From Hordeum vulgare subsp. vulgare (Eukaryota > Streptophyta > Magnoliopsida > Poales > Poaceae), in NCBI RefSeq assembly GCF_904849725.1, contig NC_058520.1, positions 400,285,993-400,349,992 on the forward strand: 64,000 bases of DNA, given 5' to 3'. The position numbers and the translations under genes were made by a program. A model generated the notes under the pieces. It saw only the letters and a list, made by a program, of their open reading frames with translations, ran no database searches and had not been told where the DNA came from. Shown here piece by piece: positions 43,701 through 54,205 of the stretch. Numbering within the stretch: the first letter of the stretch is position 1; each line of letters starts with the position of its first letter.

Positions 43701-44878
43701 AGCTCGGGCGCCATCGGGGGCTTTGAATTAGGGGGATCTACGCTCGGTTCTAAGCTGCTACGGCATCTACGCGTCGTCCTGGAGCTGCTGGTGCCCTCGG
43801 AAGGACGAGCTGATCATCGGAGGGCTACCGGCGACGAGCGGCAGCGACGGTCCTCGTCGGGCTCCGGTGAAACTAGAGCTAGAGGAGGGAATCGACGGGG
43901 GAAACTTAGGGGAAACGACCGCATGCTCACGGGGAGTGCAGAGCAGAGCTTAGACGGCTCGGGGGAGGCCTGGGGGCGACGAATCGACGGGAGAGGTCCG
44001 GCGGCCGGAGGTGGAAGACGACGGCGTTGCGGGCGTTGCAGGGCTCGAGGAAGCTTCGGCTTCTGCAGAGACGACCAGGGCGACAAGGCGGAGCTAATGG
44101 CGTGCTCTGGGAGGGGATCCTATGGCCAGGGGCACGGGCAACTCGAGCTCGAGCTCGGCTCTAATGGCGGCAGCAAGGAGGAGGAGGAGATCCGGGAGGA
44201 GGAGGAGAACCGAGGCGGGGAATGGATAGGGGAGGCTCTGGGGAGCTTATCCCCGTCGTCGCCAGCGTGAGGCGGCGGCCAGGCAGGCATGCAGGTGCGT
44301 GGCCGCGCCGGAGGGGGCGGCGGCCACCTCGTGCAGCCTACTGGCGCGAGGGAGGGGACGAGCGGGGAGATGGGCCGGGCCAGGCTTGGGCGATAGGTAA
44401 GTTTTTTCCCATTTCCTCTGTTTTTGTTTTTTCTGTTTTGCTAATTATTGTTTTGGTAATTCATTCAGCTCCAAAACAAAAAGTAAAAACTATTTTAGAC
44501 CTCCTGAAATATTTGTTATAATATCCCCACTCATTTCCATGGTTTTCAACATTTTTGGAAAATTATAGTTTCTGATTTCAAATTTTAAATTTGAAACCAG
44601 TGGCTTTTGCATTCATTTAAAATGCTTAAAGTGTCAAGAAAATAGTTTTCTCCAATGCTCATTTACTTTCATGATTTATCAGAAAGTTTGAACATTTCTT
44701 GAGGCCATTTTGGGTTCATTGATTTTGAACTAGTTTGGGATTTCCTTTAATTGAAATGGTGGCTAGGGTTTTGAGTTTTTCCTTTGCCACTTTGTTGTTT
44801 TTATTGAAACTTCTTAGATGCAAATGCAAATAAGACATGAGCACAATGCTATCTTGCTTAAGGGTTAGGGATGTGACA
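40748..44878 (-). mobile_element. Solo LTR 2 of family E, 4.1 kb
   Basis: Same family and orientation as 20759-24899 and almost collinear with it; ends TGTCACATCCCTAACC (44878) and GGGGTCCCGACA (40748), TSD CACTC. Small differences include a 12-bp block (GATGATCAAAAG, about 42699) absent from solo LTR 1 and a rearranged patch near 41931. The differing TSD shows an independent insertion. It sits between the NUMT and D' LTR sequence. Confidence 0.92.
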
Positions 44879-44883
44879 CACTC

Positions 44884-45725
44884 AAACAAATCAAGATTAT
44901 TAATCAACCCAAAGGACAACATAGATCTACTCAAACACCATAGGATGGCAACACATCACGTATTAATAATATGTGGCATGAAACACCATGTTCAAGTAGG
45001 GGATTACAGCAGGTTGTGGGACAGTGGACTGTTGGAAAGAGATGAGGAAGGTGATGATAAGTTGATGTTGATGAAGATGATCACCGCGGCGATGGCTCCC
45101 CCGGCGGCACTCCGGCATCGCCGGAAGAGAGGGGGGAGAGTCTCCCCCCTTAGGCTTCCTCCTTCATGGCCTCTCCCCATATAGGAACGTGTTCTCCCTA
45201 TGATCGTTGGCCGCCATGGCTCCCGGAGGGGCAAGAGCCCCTCCGAGATTGGATCTCTCTCTTTGTTTCTCACCTGTTTCGATGTTGTTTTCTATCCCTT
45301 CACCATTTCTTGAATATCCGGAGATCTGTAACTCTGATCAGGCTGAAATTTTGAGGGGCTTTTTATCAGGAAAATATATTTGTTGCGAAGAAAGAAGGGC
45401 CCCAACCGACTTAAGGGGTGGCCACAATACATTAGGGCGTAGACACCCCCCTTGTCATTTCGTGTTGGCTTGTGAGAGCCTCGGGCATCGTGCGTCGTTG
45501 ATTCTTCTTCCAAACAAAATCTTTGTGAATTTTTATCGCGTTTGGAGTCTGTTTGATACGGATTTTCTACGAAACAAAAAACACACAAAAACAGGAACTC
45601 GCACTTCGCAGTAGATATGTAAGTTAGTCCCAAAACATAATATAAAATGTTGCCAAAAGTATATGAAAGTTGTAGAATATTGGCATGAATACTTCATAAA
45701 TTATCGATACGTTGAGGACGTATCA
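44884..45725 (-). mobile_element. Family D' LTR, partial, minus orientation
   Basis: The minus-strand start is TGATACGTCCTCAACGTATC at 45725. It runs through a GC-rich inverted repeat (45413-45480) and a CCGGCGATGCCGGAG-type segment to the E solo LTR at 44883. The remainder should lie left of 40748, where at most a short stretch (within 40560-40747) belongs to it. ORFs on it are unrecognised. Confidence 0.65.
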
Positions 45726-45942
45726 ATAGGACAAAAATAAGGCCTTAGACAATGTTACATATTTTAATGACCATTTGGTGTTGTCAAATTATGACCTTAT
45801 GGTCATAAATGGTCATACCGTTCAAGAGTTTGAACCCTCTAACACGCTTCATGACCATTTGACCAATTTTAGTCATGGATCTATGAGTAATTTGACCGTG
45901 GTAATTTTATTTGTCATAGATCAGCATATTTCTTGTAGTGGG
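45726..45942. mobile_element. CACTA terminal fragment
   Basis: It ends GCATATTTCTTGTAGTG at 45942, a perfect CACTA terminus, preceded by GACCAT/ATGGTC subterminal motifs (45760-45900). There is no partner terminus. The left edge abuts the D' LTR start, so the element was truncated there. Confidence 0.8.
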
Positions 45943-46459
45943 ATGTCGTGACCCCTTGGAGGAGGGGTCCGAAACCAACCCTAACTCAGTTTCCCCACAC
46001 GCATGGGGCTTTAGAACAACCTATTATGTGGTATTTAAAAATTACATGGGTCTGACCCAATAATAAAGTGATGTGGCACCTATAATAGCCTATGGACCAA
46101 AATTATGAAGTGGCATCTTGTATATTTCATCCACGCCTTCATGCTATCATTATGGTGGCTACAAAGTGCGAAAATCACCACTTAAAACTCCATTGTTCTT
46201 TACCATGCGTGCACCTTCTTCTCCATGCTTGATCCTACTCTAGTGGCCATCCTTCTTGTCCATGCTAGGCCCTTCATTCATAAGTAAAACAAAAGTATCT
46301 AAATTAGGCAACATCACATGTTCATGAACATTAGAAGGATTTCCAAGAAACAAAAGTACTTGATACTTTAGTTGGCATGTCCGAGCTCTAGTAATTGGTA
46401 CAGTGTGTATAGCAGCAGAGGTGTGGGTGTAATAATGGTATTGATGTCCCCATCATCCT
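45943..46459 (-). mobile_element. Family B 3' region, minus orientation
   Basis: Inverse match to 32771-33245 (about 80 percent by eye), covering the untranslated part after integrase and the start of the LTR. The CACTA terminus cuts it at 45942/45943. Confidence 0.7.
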
Positions 46460-47754
46460 CCTATTCTTGAAATGAAGTCGTCCTCGATGGAAGCTCATCT
46501 TCCTCGCCCAAATACGGCTTCAAATTTGGAATGTTAAATGTGGGACTAACCCCAAAATCTACAGGTAGCTCAAGTTTATATGCATTATCATTTATTTTCT
46601 CTTCTACCTTAAAAGTACCATCACCACATGGCATTAGCTTTGACTTGTACAAATTAGGAAACCTATCCTTATGCAAATGTAACCAAACAAGAACTCGAGC
46701 TACAAAGAAAACATGTTTTCTACCCTTATGTCCACCAAGTTTACATTTAGCATTCATATGCTAAATGTTTTCCTTAGTTAACTCATGCATTTTTAAGATC
46801 AATTCAGCATGTTTTTAGCATCAAAATTAACCTTCTCCGAAGATGGAAGAGGCAACAAATCAATGTGTGCACGATGTAGGAAACCATACACAATTTCAAA
46901 AGGGCACATCTTAGTAGTGGAATGCAGCAAACGATTATAAGAAAAATCAATATGTAGAAAGCATTCTTCCCACATTTTCGGTTATTCTTCAAAACATCCC
47001 TAAGCATAGTAGACAATTTTTATTGATTATTTCAGTTTGTCCATCGGTTTGGGGGTGACATGTAGTACTAAAAAGGAGTTTAGTCCCCAACTTAGACCAT
47101 AAATATCTCCAAAAATAGCTAAGAATTTTGGTATCACGGTCTGAAACTGTAGTACTTGGCACACCATGCAAGCGAATAATTACACGAAAGAAAAAATCAG
47201 CAACATTAGCAGCAGCATCATTTTTATGACATGGAATAAAGTGTGTCATTTTCAATAATCTATCCACAACAGCAAATATGCTATCCCTCCCTTCTTTGTT
47301 CAAGGTAAACCTAAAACAAAGTCCATAGATATATCCTCCCATGCAACACTAGGTACAAGCAAACACATATATAAACCATGAGGGTTGAGTCGTGGCTTGG
47401 CTTTTTGACATGTAGTGCAGCGAGCAACAAACCTCTCAACATCCCGTTTCATCTTTGTCCAAAAGAAATGTAGCAAGTACATCCTCGGTCTTCTTCACTC
47501 CAAAGTGTCCCATTAATCCTCCTCCATGCGCCTCCTATAACAAAAAAAATACGAATGAATCTAGCTGGAATGCACAGCTTGTTAGCACGGAACACAAATA
47601 CATCATTCATGACAAACTTGTTACATGCTCTCCCTTCTTTACAATTCTGCATCACATCTTTAAATTCGGCATCCTGCACATATTGATCTTTGATGGTCTC
47701 CAAACCAAATATTTTAAAGTCAAGATGCGAAAGCATAGTATAACGACGAGACAA
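46460..47754 (-). pseudogene. Family B integrase, minus strand
   Basis: From right to left it reads the zinc region (RFVARCTTCQKAKPRLNPHG, two Cys present), [13 protein letters not shown] with the first Asp, [40 protein letters not shown] with the second Asp, and [15 protein letters not shown] with the Glu. Further on come DRFPNLYKSKLMPCGDGTFK and [20 protein letters not shown]. Four frames are needed, so at least three frameshifts occurred. It is the best-preserved B integrase in the window but non-functional. Confidence 0.88.
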
Positions 47755-48507
47755 TGCATCACCAATAACATTTTCTTTATCCTTCTTGTGTTTAATGAAA
47801 TAAGGTAATGTCTCAATGAATTCAACCCATTTAGCATGTCTACGGTTCAGTTTTGCTTGACTTTTAATATGTTTTAATGATTCATGATCAGAATGTATAA
47901 CAAATTCTGTGTGCCATCAATAATATTGCTATGTTTCCAAAGTCCAAACAAGAGCATATAATTCCTTATCATAAGTAGAATAATTCAGACTAGGCCCACT
48001 CGTTTTTCATAGAAGTATGCAACATGCTTACCATCTTGTAATAAAAAACCTCTTAATATAATTACACTAGCATCACATTCAAGCTCGAAAGTCTTATTAA
48101 AATCAAGAAGTTTGAGTAAGGGAGCATGCGTTAACGTATATTTCTATATTGTCAAGGCTTCTTCTTGTGTTGTACCCCAAACAAAAGGCACATCCTTCTT
48201 TGTAAGCTCATTGAGAGGTGCACAATGGTGCTGAAATCTCTCGCAAAACGCCTATAGAAACCAGCGAGGCCAAGAAACTCCTCACTTGTGTGACCGGTTT
48301 GGGTTGCGACCAACTCTCAATAGCTTTAGTCTTGGCTTTATGAACTTCAGTTCCGTGTGGAGTAACAACATAGCCAAGAAACGATACTCAATAGGTGCAA
48401 AAGATGCACTTCCAAGATTACCAAACAAACGTGCATCACGTAGAGAAATAAAAACACCACGTAAATGTTCCAAGTGTTCCTCCAAAGATTTGTCATAAAT
48501 GAGTATC
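47755..48507 (-). pseudogene. Family B RT thumb and RNase H, minus strand
   Basis: The frame 48485-48282 starts with LEEHLEHLRGVFISLRDARL, the segment that follows the RT catalytic box. RNase H traces follow in broken frames (about 48160-47880, containing a segment like LECDASVIILRGFLLQDGKH). The rest of the RT lies across the E element at 58823-59100. Confidence 0.75.
48503..48507 (+). repeat. Target-site duplication, left copy (E element)
   Basis: GTATC here is repeated at 58823-58827. Confidence 0.92.
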
Positions 48508-51500
48508 TGTCACATCCCTGACACCTTAAGCAAGATAGCTTGTGCTCATGTTTTCTTTGCATTGCATCTAAGAAAGTTTCAACAAGAACAAAGAAAGTGG
48601 TGTAGGAAAAAAACTCAAAACCCTAGCCACTTCTTTAAATAAGGAAATTTCAAACTAGCTAAAATCAATGAACCCAAAATGGCCTCAAGAAAAGTTCAAA
48701 CTTTATGATAAATCATGAAAGTAAATGAGCAATGAAGAAAACCATTTTCTTGACACTTTAAGCATTTTAAATAAATGCAAAAAGCTACTGGTTTCAAGTT
48801 TTAACTTTGAAATCAGAAGTTTTAAACTTTCAAAAAGGTTGAAAACTTTGAGAATGGTTGGAAATATTCCAACAAATATTCTGGTGTGTTTAAAATAGTT
48901 TTTACCAACTATTTGGGAGTTAAAATAAATGGTAAAACAATGAAATAGCAAAAACAGAAACAAAACAGAAAAGAAAATGGGAAAAACTTACCTGACGCTC
49001 ACCTAGCCGGCCAGCCCAGCTCCTCCTGTCGTCTCCCTCCTCGCCAGTAGGAGCAGGAGGTGGCCGCCGCGTCGCCGCACGCCTCCACGCAGCTCCGTGG
49101 CTGCCTGGCCGCCGTTTCGTGCTGGCAAGCACGGGGATAAGCTCCCCGTGGCCGACCCTATCCATTCACAGCGCCAGCTGTCCCCCTCCTCTCGGATCTC
49201 GCCTCCCGCCTTCTACCGTCATTGGAGCCCGAGCAAAGCTCGAGCTGCCCGTGCCCCTAGCCTTCCCACCTCCACTCTGAGCGCGCCGTTAGCTCCGCCT
49301 CGTCGATCTAGTCCTCCCTGCAGAAGCCGAAGCTTCCCCGAGCCCTGCAACGCCCACGGCACCGTCGTCTTCAACATTCGGCCGCCGGCAAGCTCTGCTC
49401 GATTCAACGCCCTCAGCCCTTCCCCGAGTCGTCTAAGCCCTGATCTGCACTCCCCGTGAGCATGCGGTCATTTCCCCTAAGCTCTCCCCGTCGATCCCCT
49501 CCTCTAGGCTTAGTTCCATCGGAGCCCGACGAGGACCGCCGCTGCAGCTCGTCGCCGGCAGCCCTCCGGTGACGGGTTGGTCCATCTGAGGCCACCAACA
49601 GCCTCAGGACGTCTTGTAGATGCGTTCAGTGCCCAGCCCCGAGCGTATTGACCCCGTATTCAATGGCTTCGACGATGGACGAACTTGGTCGCCGCCAAGC
49701 TCGTCGCCGGCGTTGATTCCGGCCACCCCAGCCCCTGGGGATTGTCCCATCGTGCGCGCCGTCGAGTGGCCGTTCTTCTGGTGCTCCCTGCGCAGCGTTT
49801 GGCCCCCTGTGCGCCGTTTCCGACGCCCCCCGATGTTCCGGTGCTCGCCGGAGGCTCCCCGCCGGCGAGGACGACCTCGCCGCCGGTGGATCTCAGCTGC
49901 CCTGAGCCACTGACGAGTGGGGCCAGCCTCTGGTTAGTTTAGAAATAATAAAACTAAATCAAATAAATTAATAAGACACTGACATGTGGGTCCAGTGAGT
50001 TTAGTTAACTAAATAAGATTAATCCTAATCTAAAATTGACCAGAGACACTGACCAGTGGGTCCCACTGGTCAGGTTTGACTTTCAACGGCCAGATGGACC
50101 TGCTGATGTCATGCTAATGCAGTAAAAGTATTTTCCAGTATAAAAATAATTCCAGAAATGTTTAAAACTTCAAAAATTCATAGAAATTAATCTGTAACTC
50201 CAATGAAAATAATTTATATATGAAAAAGTATCAGAAAAATTCAAGGAATCTGAATATGCTATTTTCATTCATGTTTGAAAAAGTTACAGAACCCAAACAT
50301 GTAGTTTAATGAATAAGTCAATTCTTATAAATATTTTATAAATGGAATTTGGAAAATATTCAAATTTCATTATGAATGACATGATCAAACTTTGTTCTAA
50401 TAACAAACCAGTACCCTAATATGACGTCTCATGCATGCTAACATCAAGTTGATCTCAGCCTCATGTCGAATCAATTAAATCGGTATCCGAGAATACCTCG
50501 TTTGAATTGATCTTTGAATGTGATTCAAATCAACTTCAAACCTAATACATCTTGATTATAATAGTTTATCACCTTGCATTCTCATGCCATGCTCATGCAT
50601 CATCTTGTTTGAACATGATTGTTATTGATTGTTGCCATTCATTTCGGTAGGCTCCGCACCCTCGGATTCCACCGAATATCCGTCTGACGGATATTGTCCC
50701 TCCTCTGAGCAACAAGGCAAGCAACCCTTTTGATCATCCCGATAAATCCCATGTTCTTGCTCCTGCACTTATTTATTGCATTAGGATCAAATGCTTCAAA
50801 TGCTTTTGCCACGTTAGTTGACCCACTTCCTTTGCATGACCTAACCTTGTCACAGTAAATAGCCGAACCTTGCAACCTAGCATACCTGGTAGTTGCTTGA
50901 GCTATGTTGTGCCTTATCCTGCTATGCATGCTATGCTTAGAGTTGTGTATGGTCTGTCATCCGGGAGATGAACAGAATTGTGAGAATGTGTTCGGTAGGC
51001 AAAGATGGTGTGTTGAACCTGATTTGGTAAAGGTACCGGTGAAAGGCTGTGTAGGAGTACATGGCGGGTTGTTTCATTGGAACCGTCCTTAGGAACTGAG
51101 TTCTGTGTATGTAATCCAAGACTAGATGCTACCACATGCTGCGCCCTGAAATATGACCCCGCTCGGCCTATTAATCGCTTAGTACTCGGTCCAGGAGTTG
51201 CAAGTAGTTTCTGGTGTTTATAGTAATGCTGGAGGCCGTGCATGGTGCTGACCTGAGAGGTGGGCCGTGATGCGGTAGGCAGTGGCACGATGTACCAAGT
51301 GGCACCCGGATGGTGGGCTTGGGAACCCTGCGCACATCATTTGAGGCCGTGGCGGAAACCTCGGCCGGACTTCCGTACGGGTTACTCTCAGATAGGCGAT
51401 AAACCTGGACTAGGCACTAGTGTGGTTAACGGTCGTGGTCGACTCCCTCGCTGGGCTTCCGCTTGAAGGTTGCCGAGGTGCATGATGTGCACATGGCGAT

Positions 51501-52718
51501 AAGTGGCGAGAGCGTGTGTGACGAATTACACCCCTGCAGGGTTATGATCTATTCGAATAGCCGCGTCCGCGGATATGTACTACTTGGAGACATATGTTGT
51601 CCATAGATAACTTCAACGGCTACTCATAAAATTGTCAACATAAGCGTGAGTGTCGTGGACAGCATTTCCGTATGGAGACGGAATGATTCCACGATGGTGT
51701 ATTGTTGTGGTGTTAGTGGACTCGTGTGCGAGAAATCAAGTTGTCAAAATTATTTAAAAATGCAAGTTGTCTAGCCACGAGTCAAATGCTGGCTTTCCGC
51801 ATGAAACCCCACAATACCTTCTTGATACCTTGCATGAGTAGATAGTTATCCTAAAGTCTTGCTGAGTACCTTCTTACTCATGTTTGCTTAATAAATGTTG
51901 CAGATGTTGCTAATGACCCTAATGGAGGGTTCTTCGTAGACATCGACGACGACGAGTAGCTCGTGTCCCAGCTACGATCTGGCCCTACGCTGGGTCTGTA
52001 GTATAGTCAGGCCATGTGCCCCTTTAGTTGCACCTGTCTGTACTCAGACAGTTTTAAACTCTTCCGCTGGCTTGTAACTGAATGACTGTTATTACGGGTC
52101 GTGAGACCCTTAATGTGTAATATTATGTGTGTGGCTCTTCCGAGCCTCATAAATAAAGTTTGAATGTTTATGGTTATGTTGTGATGCCATCGATGTATCT
52201 ATACATATCGGTATGCCATGCGTACGTGTGTCGTACTTGATATGTATGGGGTTCGATTACCTAGTCGTGAATTTTAGTCGCACTTCTTACAAGGAAATGC
52301 CCCTTTGTGATCCAACGAGCCTTGGTAGTTCGCTACTGCTCCGGGCACATTGGTTGACCGACATCTGTCCTTCTTAGCTGCTGTGTCTGTCCCCTTTGGG
52401 GGAAATGTCATGCGATGTAATGGAGTCCTTGTAGCTTGCTACGACTCGTCTACCTTCGTCGATGACCGACACCTGCTTTGTTGGGTCATGTATGCCTGTC
52501 CTTGTGCGGTACTGCCACTTTGGTTCATGACTAGACATGTCGATCCGGGTTCTTTGACATTGGATTGCTAGCGACACTATCGCATACGTGAGTCAAAAGA
52601 CGCAAACGGTCCCGGCTAAGGTAAGGCTGCAGCCGTGGAGTTAACCGTGCGTGACACCGCAAAGGGATGCGATGTGTTACAGGCTGCATTCCTATGGCTT
52701 AGGATCGGGGTCCCGACA
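48508..52718 (+). repeat. E 5' LTR, 4.2 kb
   Basis: Starts TGTCACATCCCTGACACC and ends GGGGTCCCGACA. It has an AT-rich first part, a GC-rich core (about 48990-49920), AT-rich sequence to about 50640, and a conserved 3' part with AATAAA at 52152. The core differs clearly from the solo LTRs 1 and 2, while the ends are close. ORFs in the GC-rich core (49097-49459 and others) have no support. Confidence 0.92.
52152..52157 (+). promoter_or_regulatory. Candidate polyadenylation signal in the E LTR
   Basis: AATAAA in CATAAATAAAGTTTGAATG, about 560 bp before the LTR end. The same word is in both solo LTRs at the matching place. Confidence 0.4.
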
Positions 52719-52722
52719 GCGT

Positions 52723-52735
52723 TGGTATCAGAGCC
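52723..52735 (+). other. E primer-binding site (tRNA-iMet)
   Basis: TGGTATCAGAGCC, complementary to the 3' end of initiator tRNA-Met, starts 5 nt after the LTR end at 52718. Confidence 0.92.
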
Positions 52736-53158
52736 TGACTGACTGTAGGATTACTAAGCCAAACTGGTCGAAGTTGAGTCTAGAATTGCTTTAGTTATAT
52801 ATAAGGGAATTGTTTGTGGAAGGGAACGTAAGACTCTTGTTCTTTTCTGAAGATATTCTATTCTGGTCATCCTCGTCTTTTCTGCGGGAATTAAGGACTA
52901 GGTTACTCATCTTCTTCTAGGCTCGTGTTTCTGATCGGTAGATTATAGGACTACGGGTCAAGAGATATTGGGTTTATTTTATTCCTAAGGAAAAAAAAGA
53001 AGTAAGTTTGATGATTAGAGAGTTGAACTTTATAGTTGAGTGGTTACGCCATTCCATTTTGGGTTGTCTCAAAATTTGTTTTTGAGCATTTACAGCCGTT
53101 ATGCTGCCCAATTTTGCATTCAGAGCTCTAATGCTTTCGCATTACTCTCTATTTACAG
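52736..53158 (+). other. E untranslated leader
   Basis: About 420 bp between PBS and the first gag ATG, with no ORF. T-rich, with a run AAGGAAAAAAAAGAAG at about 52988. Confidence 0.6.
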
Positions 53159-54205
53159 ATGCCTGGCCGTCCTTCTCGTCAGGTGGTACGTCTGACCAGG
53201 TGTATTGATGTGTCGGGTCATACGGCCATGCTGGTCAGGGTGATGTTGGTGTGCGGTTACCACTGGTACCCCGAGTACACAGTGGAGGAACACTACCGAG
53301 ACTTCAACCAGAGCCAGTAGATCCGCACTTTTAGGGTATTTCCAGACTACCCTGGAGCTGAGGAGCCAATCCATTGGTCCTATGGGTTGGGGGTCACTGT
53401 TGACATGGCAATACAAGATGCTGCCTATTCAATGCTGACCATTATGAGAGCGAGACATGCACTGCTGCAGAATTCAGAGTTCTGCTATGTTCCGGCCTCT
53501 CAACCTGGTGAGGAGGAATACCTCAGTGGAGTCTATTTTGATTCTTCTATGGAGGATCCACTACTGCAGTCCACTGTTGAGATGCTAGAGAACAGAGACA
53601 GAGATGCTCGTGCTCTCCGCATGGAACTTTATGCTTCCCGTGCCCGTTTGTGGACGGCTTTGACGCAGCTGGCACCGGTAGTTCAGACAGGGTACGGAGA
53701 TATGGATATGCTGAACCCTGTTAGGACCCATCTTCCGGCCCACGTTGACTAGCCAGCTATAGGAGGAGTCACACCTCTTCGGGGACCCCTCTTACCACCA
53801 GTCAGGGGACCAAGGCCACATCCGTGTCCTTATGGATCCCAGGGATCTTAGGCTAGAGTGTTTCCTCATCCGTAGGTTGAGCTTCGAGGTCATGGAGGTA
53901 ATCTCTATGAGATGTTCTATGCGGATGCCTGAGAGAGAAACAAAAGGGAGACCAACCGACTATTAGAGCGTATTGAGCAGAATACGGCTCGACAGCCTAG
54001 GAATGCTGCAGTATCCCTCAATGACTTTGTGAAGCTGAATCCTCCAAAGTTTCATCATTCCGTCGATCCCCTCGATGCTGATGACTGGCTGTGCAGCATC
54101 TCACGGAAGATCCGCTCTGCAAATGTGTCTGAGGCCGATAAGGTGACCTTTGCGGCGTAATTCCTAGAGGGACTCGCCAATCTGTGGTGGGAGAACTTTG
54201 AAGCT
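53159..54205 (+). pseudogene. E gag, N-terminal part with many stops
   Basis: Begins ATG at 53159 (MPGRPSRQVVRLTRC). Stops or breaks occur at 53318 (TAG), 53750 (TAG), near 53849, near 53878, near 53931 (TGA) and near 54158 (TAA). Recognisable text includes MLENRDRDARALRMELYASR (helix-rich), LNDFVKLNPPKFHHSVDPLD and ADDWLCSISRKIRSANVSE, the typical start of the retrotrans-gag capsid domain. The open frame then resumes at 54206 with [10 protein letters not shown] just upstream. Confidence 0.85.

Noticed and set aside
53387..53752. 121-codon ORF as a separate host gene
   Set aside because: It is the gag N-terminal half of the E element between two in-frame stops, in the right place between PBS and capsid domain.
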